Positions 33,501-43,160 of a DNA stretch of 64,000 nucleotides are shown in pieces; the first letter of the stretch is position 1; the number at the start of each line of letters is the position of its first letter. The stretch covers positions 22,144,607-22,208,606 of the forward strand of contig NC_026656.2 of NCBI RefSeq assembly GCF_000004075.3, given 5' to 3'. Source of the stretch: Cucumis sativus. Lineage: Eukaryota; Streptophyta; Magnoliopsida; Cucurbitales; Cucurbitaceae. The notes under the pieces were generated by a model. It saw only the letters and a program-made list of their open reading frames with translations, had not been told where the DNA came from and did no database searches. Made by a program: the position numbers and the translations under genes.

Positions 33501-34636
33501 GCAACTGACACGGGTAAATGGATCCGGGCCCCAGTTTCCATAATCTCACCACTCCTGATCTGAAATTGCTCTAATAAAAAGTTAAATGTCTTACAACCAA
33601 CAAAGAATGACTTCAATAAGTAGATGAAACCAGATTTTTTAAAATATCCATGAGCTTCTGGGCTAGTTTACGTGCACATTGGCTAATCTCATGGAACAAC
33701 CCGTTCAATCCTACAAAATTTGGGGTGTCAAGGAAACTCGTAGGAAATTATTTTGTAGATAGGTGGCCACCATGGATTGAACAAAATGAAACCAGATATT
33801 ATGTACACGTAAGCAATAGATCAGAAGCTTCTAAAAAATGTCGTCATTGAAATGGTAAATGAATCATAAGAGAGTAGGCTATCTACTCAAGAAACAGTAC
33901 CTTTCTCATAGGTTTCAAATTTCCTTTTTCATCCAAGCCACCCAATTGTGGGCATTCCACCTGGACCTGGAAAAAGGAAGATAAATTTAAGTTGATCAGA
34001 TAACCATCAATCCTTTTCCTCTTTCTTGATTTGGGGTTGTGGGTTCATAAGTAACTTTGACGTTATGGAATATCCTTAAACATGTCACGCCCCGCCCCGC
34101 ACGCGTCTTTACCTTGCCGTGCGACACGAAACGTGACTTGAGCAATCCTGACACCTCTAATGCGAAATGTGAAATGCCAGAATGCTCGCTTAGGTCCTTT
34201 AACACTACTAAACAATAAAGAACACAACCATAACACAGTGGAAAACAACACAACTTCACTTTTCACAACTTAATAACATGCTAATACTTGAAAAGCTAAT
34301 AGAGGAGTAGATGTTCGTACTTACAAGACCTTTTCTGAAATGGGACTGAATTTGAGAATCTTGAATTTCATCAAAGTAATACTTGACCCATCTTATGGCA
34401 GTGACATGAGTTGACTCCCCAGAGACACCAACCTGATTCTTCCCGGGCAAAGGGTAACCAGGAAATGGGGGCAGTGATAGGAGCTGCCGGGCCTTTGGGC
34501 CTTCTTTAGGACTACCCAACTGTGCTATGTTGTTGGAAACTCTAATGATAGGCTTAGCATAAGCAGGTGGTGGTGGAGAAATTCTAGAGTAGCATCTGGT
34601 TGCAAGTAAAAGATGCCGCCGCATGCTCCGCTGCAT
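30541..34636 (-). CDS. RNA pseudouridine synthase, RluA/RsuA-type, probably mitochondrial
   Basis: Eight coding exons join to 437 residues: 34325-34636, 33901-33966, 33401-33559, 33102-33149, 32925-33005, 32101-32217, 31493-31651 and 30541-30912 (stop TGA). The catalytic motif is HRLDRESSG with the nucleophile aspartate at residue 227. Also visible are VLNKPPKLPVKG, GWSWIEL-like CSWIELCPRTSRKHQLRIHCAE and GTPIVGDYKYGW, all typical of the family. The N-terminus MQRSMRRHLLLATRCYSR fits a mitochondrial presequence, and a weak S4-like segment precedes the catalytic domain. It resembles Arabidopsis RNA pseudouridine synthases 3 and 4. Intron 3 is GC-AG. An upstream non-coding exon probably lies at about 35174-35360, with donor CTG/GTATTG; splicing it onto the main exon does not keep frame, so it is read as 5' UTR. 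Confidence 0.95.
32313..32428. repeat. Perfect 58-bp tandem duplication in a pseudouridine synthase intron
   Basis: Units 32313-32370 and 32371-32428 are identical as read; each begins 'agcttatacattctt' and ends 'gaaggaaacat'. The duplication lies in intron 5 of the pseudouridine synthase gene, well away from splice sites. Identity suggests a recent event. Confidence 0.93.
34040..34262 (-). mobile_element. GC-rich LTR-retrotransposon-like fragment in intron 1
   Basis: A GC-rich island, 'gtcacgccccgccccgcacgcg', stands in otherwise AT-rich intron sequence. On the minus strand 'GGGGCGTGACATGTTTAAGGA' resembles ends of plant Ty3-type elements as I remember them. The rest carries 'cataacacagtggaaa', a string also familiar from such elements. 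It is an old fragment with no coding sequence. Class is uncertain. Confidence 0.35.
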
Positions 34637-35360
34637 AATCTTGTAAGCTTTCAAGCAAAACAGCGCATAACGGTTACAGACCGCAACGATAAGTAAGATT
34701 TTCTTTATTGTTCTTAATACAAAGTAGAAATGCACACCTCCCTATGCAATTGCCTACAAGGCAAGCGAATAGGTTCACAGGCAAATTAATAATATATGGT
34801 TTTGATCGGGAAGAAAATTGCTCAAAATGTCTTTCAATTGTTTGTAGCTTCATCGCTTTCCCGTGTACAAGTATGTTAGTTTCAACTGTCCAATTAAGTG
34901 TCCCTTATTTTCAACATCAGAGATTTTCATTCATTCAGTCTCTACTCATTGCAAAAATGAAATACTCTAATTAGCCCGATTCACAGAATTGCTTCTTTTT
35001 TTTAGCTAAATTTCTATCTTGTAAAGCACGATAAGATTATGCAAAATGGACAAATAAGTCATTAAAGGCAAAAGAGAAAAACAAACAAATCCTAAACCAT
35101 TGTTTCATCAGAAAAGTTCTAATTTTTGCTTCTCAACAAAGAAGAAATGTATAGATGGATATTGGAACAATACCAGAAACAAGAAGGGAGTAAAAAATCA
35201 GTAAATAAGCGCCAGAGGGAAACTACGGCGGAACGAACGGAAGAAGAAGGCGGCAACGACGGCGAATGAAAGGGGAGAGAGGAGCCGGTAACGCTTGTAG
35301 CTGCTGAAACAGAGAAGGAGACGGAGTGAAGAAGAATAAGAAATGGCGTCGACCACAACC

Positions 35361-36970
35361 GCTAATTGTATCAAATTAAAAATAATTAGGGACGTTTTAG
35401 TGGGTAATTATTATACGAGGAGTAGTTAAAAAAGGGTTTAGAGAAGTTTGCAAAAATAGCCCTCAAAAAATATGACAACAGAGTCCCTGTCATATTTTTA
35501 ACATTATAAAAATAATAAATTTAAAAGCATATCATCGTAATTATTTGTTTTTTTTTAATTATTGGTGAACCAAACCGTAAATTTTTTACCTACATAATTC
35601 ACTCAAAAAGGCAAATATCTTAACGCAAGATTTTGTTGAGAGTTGTTCCCATATTTTATCCCACAACTTGTAGTTAAAAGAAAACTTTTAAACTATCATT
35701 TAAATATTCAATATTAAAAGGAATATGTATACGTATAATAAATAAATATATCGATAACTTATAGTCTATATTAAACACATTATGTTCAAGATGACGATAA
35801 TAGATACAACTGTTAGTTCACGATTTAAAATTGTTAAAGCACCAAACGGTATGTAAATTTTTTTTCCTTTTCTAGTTTGACAAACAATAAAAAAATTGAT
35901 ATATTTTATGGCTAAATTACAAAAAAAAGTCCTTAAACTTTTGACTTTGTGTCAAAAATTTCACTAAACTTTTAAATGTAAAAATTATTCATAAACTTTC
36001 ATAATATTTCAAAAATACCTTTATTATCATTTTGGAATGAAAACGCTTATTTTGTATAAAAAGCATCGTTTAGCTTTCAAAAATTATTTAAGAATACCCT
36101 TAAATTTTAAGGAAATGTAAAAATATTATTATAGGTTAATACTTAGATAGAAATTGTTAACACTTTCTTGCATGAATACTAAACTTTCAACAATTTTATT
36201 TATACCTACAGTTAAAATAACGATAATTCTCTTGGTGATTGGGAAGAGTTGGGTTGGGTCGAACAAAGAAAACTCACATTTAATTCATGAATAATTAAAA
36301 TTAAAAAGTTTATTATCTCGTTATTTGTATCAACTCATTGTTTATTAAAACAATCACATCTCTTATTTTATTCGTGTCAACTCCCTGAATAACTCCCTAT
36401 AATTACTACAAACTCAACTTTTTGTATTTTAAAAATAATATTTTTCGAACCAATCTTAAAGTAAAATTTCATAAACCTCCAAATGTTCTATTTTCTTAAA
36501 AAAAAGTAAATTATGATAGTTTAAAAAAAGAAAATAAAAATATTAGAACAAAACCTAAAATCGTAAATGGGAAATAAAAAGAAGGGAACGACATGTATAA
36601 AGGCAAAAGAAGTGGACAAGTACACTCTTGCTATTCGAAGGTAGGAGAGAACCTTTGCCCAGCCGATTCAGTGTAGACTTTAAGCTTCAGGTTATCAATC
36701 ATTCTCCCATTTCTTCCACTTGCCAATAAGAATCAGAAAGATTTTTCCTATAAGGTCTGGGCATTTATTTTCTAATCAACCCCCACTCGTTTCGTTTGAG
36801 AATACAATCTCAAACTCTGCTGCCCACCACCTGTTTGTAAAAATGTCTGCAACCGAACCGGCTGTTCTTCACGACAACCATATGGGTACCTGAACAAATT
36901 TCTCTCCCATTTTCCTTTTTTTATTCAGTTTGACAATCTAGTGAAGGGAACGACTGAACCCAATTTCAGT
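35361..36970. other. AT-rich spacer between divergent genes
   Basis: No gene was found. The interval lies between the putative 5' exon of the pseudouridine synthase gene and the PPR gene, so it should hold both promoters. A repeat-like stretch near 35930-36130 has several 'ctaaacttt' and 'tcaaaaat' units of the kind found in degenerate MITEs. PPR 5' UTR sequence probably begins after about 36640. Confidence 0.45.
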
Positions 36971-39442
36971 ATGCTTCCTTTTCGTGCTGTACAACTACTT
37001 CTCGGGTCCTCAAATCCACTCCACAAACGTCGAATTCTTCTATCGGGTTCCTTCCTCTTCCAGACAAGATGGTTCGATTCATCGTTTCCATGGCGAGAAG
37101 CGGATTCTGTTTTAAGACCCAGAAATTCTGAGTTTCTTGAAAACCCACATGTTTTCAATAATCGTAGTTTTACTAGATCTTATTGTTCTGGAAAGGAGAG
37201 TGGGAATGGGGGTAGAGAGTGGACTGAGGATATAGAGTATCTAGATGAGTCGGGGAGTGTGATTTTCTCTGGTAAAGGTGTTCGATCGGTTGAACCAGGT
37301 GTTGATGATCATGTAATGGTGGGTGGACTCAAAAAGCCCTTTCTGAATGCATCGGCTGTTGCAAAGATAGTTGAGGTTGTAAGGAGGTGGAAATGGGGTC
37401 CAGAGTTGGAATCCCAGCTTGAAAAGCTCCAATTTGTTCCAAATATGACGCACATCACTCAAGTATTGAAGATTATTGATGATGCTGAGGCTTCTTTGAG
37501 CTTGTTTCGTTGGGCGAAGAGGCAGTCCTGGTATTCGCCAAATGATGAGTGCTATGGTTTGTTGTTTGATGGGTTGAATCAGAGAAGAGATTTTGATGCA
37601 ATTCAATTGTTGTTTGATGAGGTTGTTCGTGATTTGAGCAGTGATGAGACTGTCTCATTCAGTGCATATAATCGTGTGATTCAGTACTTGGCTAAAGCTG
37701 AGAAATTGGAAGTGTCTTTCTGTTGTTTTAAGAAGATTCATGATTCAGGTTTCAAGGTTGATACCCAAACGTACAATTCTCTTATAACCTTGTTCTTAAA
37801 CAAGGGTCTACCTTACAAGGCTTTCGAGATATATGAGAGCATGGCAGGAGCAGAGTGTTCTTTAGATGCATCTACCTTTGAGCTGATGATACCATGCTTG
37901 GCAAAATCAGGTCGTCTTGATGCAGCAATGAAGCTCTTTCAAGAGATGAAAGAGAAAAAATATCGTCCTGCCCAAAATGTTTATTCATCTCTTGTGGATT
38001 CTATGGGGAAAGCTGGGAGGCTTGACACGTCGATGAAGATTTACATGGAAATGCAGCTGCTTGAGCTAAGACCATCCGCTTTGATGTTTGTTTCCTTAAT
38101 TGAATCACATGTTAAGGCTGGGAAATTGGATACTGCTCTCAAGCTTTGGGATGATATGAAAAGGGCAGGTTTTAAGCCTAACTTTGGTTTGTACTCTATG
38201 GTTGTCGAGTCACATGCCAAATCAGGGAAACTTGATGTTGCAATGTCTGTCTTCACTGAAATGGAGAAAGCTGGATTTCTTCCCATCCCATCGACTTATT
38301 GCTGTCTCTTGGAAATGCAGGCAGCGTCAGGGCACGTAGATGCTGCCATGAAACTCTACAACTCTATGACTAATGCAGGTTTGAGGCTCGGGCTAAATAC
38401 ATACACTTCTCTATTGACACTCCTGGCTAATAAGAAACTTATCGATATTGCTGCAAAAGTTTTACTTGAAATGAAGGCCATGGGATTCTCTGTCAGTGTG
38501 AGCGCTAGCGACGTCTTGATGGTGTATATTAAGGAAGGTTCTGTTGATTCTGCTTTGAGGTGGCTTCAGTTCATGGGTTCATCTGGAATAAGAACTAATA
38601 GCTTTATTATCAGGCAATTGTTTGAGTCATGCATGAAGAAAGGGATGTACGAGTCAGCTATGCCTCTCTTAGAAACTTATGTAAACTCTGCTGCAAAAGT
38701 TGATCTTATACTCTACACATCCATCTTGGCCCATCTTGTAAGGTGTCAAGAAGAGCAAAAGGAGAGATATTTGATGTCCATCCTCAGTACTACAAAACAC
38801 AAGGCACATTCTTTTTTGTGTGGACTTTTCACTGGAACAGAACAAAGAAAACAACCGGTTTTATCTTTTGTGAGGGAGTTTTTTCAGAGCATTGACTATG
38901 AGCTGGAAGAGAGCAGTGCGAAATACTTTGTTAATGTTCTCCTCAATTATCTCATTCTCATGGGACAAATAAATCGAGCTCGATGCATCTGGAAAGTTGC
39001 TTACGAGAATAAACTCTTTCCAAAAGCCATCGTCTTTGATCAACACATTGCTTGGTCCCTCGATGTTAGGAACTTGTCAGTTGGTGCTGCTCTAATAGCA
39101 GTTGTGCACACTCTCCATCGGTTCAGGAAAAGAATGTTGTATTACGGAATAGTTCCAAGGCGCATAAAATTGGTTACGGGACCTACTCTGAAGCTTGTGA
39201 TCGCTCAAATGTTGAGCTCTGTGGAATCGCCATTTGAGGTCAGTAAGGTGGTTCTGAGAGCAACAGGAGACTCCGTGATGGAGTGGTTCAAGAAACCAAT
39301 TGTCCAACAATTCCTTCTGAATGAGATTCCATCAAGATCAGATATTCTCATGCACAAGTTGAATACTCTCTTTCCGAGTTCAGCACCTGAAATTAGATCT
39401 CTTTCACCTCCCAAACCCCTAATTTCCCGGAATTCAGCATAA
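36971..39442 (+). CDS. PPR-SMR protein, EMB2217-like, probably mitochondrial
   Basis: One intronless frame of 823 residues, starting at the ATG at 36971; ten further upstream codons are open only from a GTG. The N-terminus MLPFRAVQLLLGSSNPLHKRR is basic and fits an organelle presequence. From about residue 190 to 600 there are roughly ten P-type pentatricopeptide repeats, seen in pieces such as TYNSLITLFLNKGLPYKAFEIY, STFELMIPCLAKSGRLDAAMKLFQEM and NVYSSLVDSMGKAGRLDTSMKIY. The C-terminus has an SMR domain (about 700-790) with DVRNLSVGAALIAVV and LVTGPTLK, lacking the usual DxH at its start. P-type PPR proteins bind organellar RNA. It closely resembles my recollection of Arabidopsis At1g79490 (EMB2217). 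The frame is intact. Confidence 0.94.
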   Translation: MLPFRAVQLLLGSSNPLHKRRILLSGSFLFQTRWFDSSFPWREADSVLRPRNSEFLENPHVFNNRSFTRSYCSGKESGNGGREWTEDIEYLDESGSVIFSGKGVRSVEPGVDDHVMVGGLKKPFLNASAVAKIVEVVRRWKWGPELESQLEKLQFVPNMTHITQVLKIIDDAEASLSLFRWAKRQSWYSPNDECYGLLFDGLNQRRDFDAIQLLFDEVVRDLSSDETVSFSAYNRVIQYLAKAEKLEVSFCCFKKIHDSGFKVDTQTYNSLITLFLNKGLPYKAFEIYESMAGAECSLDASTFELMIPCLAKSGRLDAAMKLFQEMKEKKYRPAQNVYSSLVDSMGKAGRLDTSMKIYMEMQLLELRPSALMFVSLIESHVKAGKLDTALKLWDDMKRAGFKPNFGLYSMVVESHAKSGKLDVAMSVFTEMEKAGFLPIPSTYCCLLEMQAASGHVDAAMKLYNSMTNAGLRLGLNTYTSLLTLLANKKLIDIAAKVLLEMKAMGFSVSVSASDVLMVYIKEGSVDSALRWLQFMGSSGIRTNSFIIRQLFESCMKKGMYESAMPLLETYVNSAAKVDLILYTSILAHLVRCQEEQKERYLMSILSTTKHKAHSFLCGLFTGTEQRKQPVLSFVREFFQSIDYELEESSAKYFVNVLLNYLILMGQINRARCIWKVAYENKLFPKAIVFDQHIAWSLDVRNLSVGAALIAVVHTLHRFRKRMLYYGIVPRRIKLVTGPTLKLVIAQMLSSVESPFEVSKVVLRATGDSVMEWFKKPIVQQFLLNEIPSRSDILMHKLNTLFPSSAPEIRSLSPPKPLISRNSA

Positions 39443-40335
39443 TTGTAAACTGCGTTATCAAAATGGATCTGCTTTTCCAGATATGTACAACAATTTTGAC
39501 CTGTAAGTTTTCTCAAAGTCGTATCCATTTCCATCTCTGCTAAACAATTATTGACTTGCCTCAAATAACAAATGAAAACTAACCTTACACTTGCTTGAAA
39601 GTCTACTTATTGCATTTTATGTAGTGTAGCCTTAATTTGATGGTCATGTCTATCATACTTTCTATTTCTCCACTTAACTCCAATATTCCATCGCGTGAAA
39701 AAAAATGAAAAACGCAATAGATATGACCATGAACTTTTTGCAGCGGAAGTGATATCCCCAACATAATACTATATGAGATGTGGTAAGTAAGTGTACTTCG
39801 ACCTAATCAAAATGTTAGTTTTCATTCATTTTGAAGGACATGTGGGGAATGAATCATATGTAAAAAAAGAATATATTTTTTATCTCATCCCCATTACTTT
39901 TAGCTCATGATACATAAGAATGGCAATAAAAAGAACTATACAATTTCAATAATATCATCTGTATACATAGCTATATAACACATCAAAATAAACAAGAACC
40001 TGTCACCACCCACCTCACTTACCTATATATAAAGAACTGACAGTTATTCACTACAATGTTATCATTTTCTTCACAAGATTGTGGACAGAACAAACACAGA
40101 ACAATAAGACAATTCTGGATACTGCCACTTCTATTTCCATTGTGTTTCCTCCTCCTTCTCCCCCACCGTGGCTGCCAAATCCTTGAGTCTGTTCATAAGA
40201 GTGTCTACAACGTTTTCCTTTTATTATACTCTATTACTTGCTATCAAAATATGATAATTGTGAGAATACAAAACAAAAAAAAAAGGCTACGTAGTAGAAA
40301 ATCTATATTCAAGAAGGCAGAATTGTAAAAATATA
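39443..40335. other. PPR 3' UTR and intergenic region
   Basis: No confident gene. A TATA-like 'ctatatataaag' at 40023-40034 precedes a 90-residue open frame (40056-40328) by only ~24 bases, too little for a normal 5' UTR, and the frame has no family match. The rest is AT-rich flank of two convergent genes. Confidence 0.45.
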
Positions 40336-41244
40336 CTATGAACATGTAAGAAATCCATCTTGTGTAATCAAATACCCTTCTCCTCCTACACTTCTCCTCA
40401 CAGATTGATAAAGCTCAACCCATGAAGAACAATGCAAATCCTCTGTTCCCCACAAGAAAGTTGGATTAGGGCTTGCAGGACAAGCAGAAACCAAATCCAA
40501 GACTGATGCAGCTGGCTTCAATTGCTGAGGGAAATTAAATGCTAAATTATCAACTTTGTGTTCATAAATTTTCCCATTTCGATCCACTTTATACCTAGAA
40601 GTTCCTTGAAATTCACCCCTAGCTTCCCATGGAACCCTAGGAACACCCTTCAAGTTCCACCGAATCAATATAACGTTTTCAGAAGGTTGCCAAATCCTGT
40701 AAACCTCAATTCCAATCTCACGGAAAAGAATTTTGCCATGAAATCTCAGAGCCCAGAAGATCAATTTGTACCTCTCAATACCAGTAAACGTGTTGAGAGG
40801 ATCAGTAAAAGTTATATCGTCCCTGGAAAATCCCCACCAGAACAACATAAGTAGGAGACGAGAGAAAGAAATGAATAAGAAAAACAGAAATACGTACGTT
40901 AAAAGAAAGAAAGAAAAGTACCTGTAAATGTCGTAATTGAGGTCTCTGGTGAAAATTAGAGGAAGGTCTTCACGAAGAGTTCTAACAGCGAGGCCGAGAT
41001 TGACATAGAAGTCATCTCTAGGCTTATCGGAACGGGAATCGGGAGAACCAGGGGGAGAAGCGAGTTGAGAGCCTTGAAGCTGAGGAGAATGAACACTGGT
41101 AAGCGAAAGAGAAGGAGAAGAAGAAGAAGAAGAAGAAGAAGAAGAAGAAGAAGAAGAAGAAGAGGGTTTAAAGAGAAGAGAATTGTCTTTGGATTTGGAG
41201 TGAAGGGAGAGTGAAGGGAAGAGATGAGGAAGAAGAAGAGCCAT
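40336..41244 (-). CDS. DUF2358 protein, probably plastid-targeted
   Basis: Two exons, 40922-41244 and 40336-40822, join to 269 residues. The intron (40823-40921) has GT-AG ends. The N-terminus is serine-rich with a run of about fifteen serines, as in a chloroplast transit peptide. The DUF2358 region starts near residue 78 with DDFYVNLGLAVRTLREDLPLIF and continues through YDIYRDDITFTDPLNTFTGIERYKLIFWALRFHG to VYRIWQPSENVILIRWNLKGVP. It ends with a conserved RRSVGGEGYLITQDGFLTCS. It resembles Arabidopsis At1g79510 as I recall it. The fold is thought to be NTF2-like, and no reaction is established. The intron is open in frame (see findings). Confidence in the family is high; function is unknown. 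Confidence 0.92.
   Translation of the reverse strand: MALLLPHLFPSLSLHSKSKDNSLLFKPSSSSSSSSSSSSSSSSPSLSLTSVHSPQLQGSQLASPPGSPDSRSDKPRDDFYVNLGLAVRTLREDLPLIFTRDLNYDIYRYFSFFLLTYVFLFFLFISFSRLLLMLFWWGFSRDDITFTDPLNTFTGIERYKLIFWALRFHGKILFREIGIEVYRIWQPSENVILIRWNLKGVPRVPWEARGEFQGTSRYKVDRNGKIYEHKVDNLAFNFPQQLKPAASVLDLVSACPASPNPTFLWGTEDLHCSSWVELYQSVRRSVGGEGYLITQDGFLTCS
41111..41164. repeat. GAA/TTC trinucleotide microsatellite coding for poly-serine
   Basis: A run of about sixteen AAG/GAA units on the plus strand, read as TCT/TCC serine codons on the minus strand, lies within the putative transit peptide of the DUF2358 gene. Copy number is likely to vary between individuals without shifting the frame. Confidence 0.95.
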
Positions 41245-41318
41245 GGGAGTGAGGTTTGGTGGAGAAGAAAGGGTTCAGTAGTTGTTAAGGAAATCCATGG
41301 CGGATTGAATTGGAATCA

Positions 41319-41320
41319 CA

Positions 41321-41352
<32 letters not shown>

Positions 41353-41353
41353 G
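41319..41353. repeat. AAAG tetranucleotide microsatellite in the DUF2358 5' flank
   Basis: About eight 'aaag' units lie 75-110 bases upstream of the ATG at 41244, in the 5' UTR or proximal promoter; read on the gene strand it is a CTTT tract. Confidence 0.9.
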
Positions 41354-41359
41354 AAAGGG

Positions 41360-43160
41360 ATTATTATTAAGAGGGTTGTGTGGTTTTAAGCGTGCCCATC
41401 TCACGCTCCTCAAATACTTTTACATATACAAACAGCACACAACAATTTAATTCTTTTTTAGTATATATTATTTCAAATTTTGCTTTGAATTTTTCTCTTT
41501 GTTAAAAAATTATTTTAAATCACAAAATTTCAAATAATTGTATCCATTTAAATTTCTAACTTTCTTAGTATTTGAATTGATACATGTTTAATGCATTTAC
41601 AAATTAATTCAAAGAGATGATTAACCTGGAAAAATTCTCCATTTGACTTAAGAGATGTTAAGTGTAAAGTAATATTTTAAATTGTAAATATGATATAGTC
41701 TATATCAGAAGAATGAATCTAAATTTTTGTAACAACAACAATTGTTTTTTATTATATTACATTTGAAATTTTATTCAAATTATTTGGATAAAAACGATAA
41801 AAAGAAAATACAATAAATTATTTCAAAAGCTACTTAGATAATTTTCACAAAAATGACTTTCAAAATTCAAACATTTATTTGTTGTGCGAAAGACCCTTAC
41901 ACAAAATGAACAAAAAGTAGATAGGTTTTATGAGTTCTTATGGCAGAGTACAATTTCTATTTTGGGTTCTTTTTTTTTTTTTTTCTCTCTACTCGAATTG
42001 TTAATTATTAAGTTGCATCATTTTCATTGGTTCCTATTGGATAGATTTCATCTCTTTTAATTGGTCCAACTCGATTTTAGTCCAACTCTCTAATCAATCA
42101 CGTTTGTTTCAATTGCCTTAATTGCTATTACCAATTGCTCCATTCTATTTTTAAAATCACATTAAGTGCCTATTTCTCCTCACCTAATTTTGTACTTACT
42201 TACCTTCTCTAAATTAAAAATTAAAAGATAATAATAATAATAATACTAATACTAAGCTTATTAATAAATAGTGGAATATAAATATTTGGCCGAAAAGAAT
42301 CAAAGAGTAACTCAAATACTGAGTATGCATTTGTAAACTATAAAAAGAAAGAAAATTTATTGCATTTTCAAATTCAAAAGAGTATGTTTTGACTTTGATT
42401 TTTTATTTATAAAGGTATTGTAATAAATGTTGGGGTTAGAATTTGAACCTGAAACCTCTTATCTGCAGAAACATACATGTGTCAGTTGAGCTAAGCTTTG
42501 ACGTGTTTTGACTTTGATTGAAAGGGAAAGATCCAAGAATGTGGATAAGTGAGATGATATGGTTTTCTTTTTAATAAGTGGCAAAAATCAACAAACAGCT
42601 TTTGCTATTTGGGTCTGTCTGTTTCTAATAGGATATTCCCCAAGAATCTGAATAAAATTCAGAACATTCTGCCTTTCCTACTACTTTTAGTTTTACCACA
42701 ACTATTGTTTTGTTTACCCAAATCAAGACAAGCAGCACACATCTCAATTCTTGTTCCTTCCTTCCACGTCTGTTTCTTTCCCTTTTCTGAGTAACTACAA
42801 TGCAATCACTGAAACAATTTTTCTTGTTTTTGTCTAAACTCAGCTGGAATTGGAAGGAGGTAAAGTAGAGGCGAAATCAGATTAGAATATTTTTTAACCC
42901 ACCTGATGATGTTAGTTACCTGTCTGAACAAATGAATGACAGAGACATTTGTTTAGAGTAAAAACAGTGTACTAATAGATCCCTAAGATACTGTCTATAG
43001 ATTAGTTCATTCCACAACATATGAGAAGAAAATAAATAATACATTTTTTTTTTATCTCAGCAACTAATAGTATGGAGGTGTGTATTTTCCAATCATAAAA
43101 TCATAATCTAACAAAGGCTAAGCTAGTTTTATACCTGTATGTGTTCACCCATAGTGGGAT
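41360..43160. other. AT-rich intergenic DNA with one SINE
   Basis: No gene was found. The interval contains the SINE at 42401-42503, an 'ataat' run near 42228-42250, and CT-rich sequence near 42700-42790. The last part is the 3' flank of the exonuclease gene. Confidence 0.5.
42385..42519 (-). mobile_element. tRNA-derived SINE with target-site duplication
   Basis: The body is 42401-42503 (103 bp). It is flanked by a perfect 16-bp direct repeat, TGTTTTGACTTTGATT (42385-42400 and 42504-42519). On the minus strand it has box A-like 'TAGCTCAACTGA', box B-like 'GGTTCAAATTC' and an AT-rich 3' tail. It shares box spacing and 'AGCTTAGCTCAA' with the SINE in VPS52 intron 4, so the two belong to one family. 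Confidence 0.85.

Noticed and set aside
35174-35358. Upstream coding exon of the pseudouridine synthase
   Set aside because: It has a good donor but cannot be joined in frame to the exon at 34636, so it is treated as 5' UTR.
40056-40328. 90-residue open frame behind a TATA-like box
   Set aside because: The ATG is too close to the box for a normal transcript, and the composition is low-complexity.
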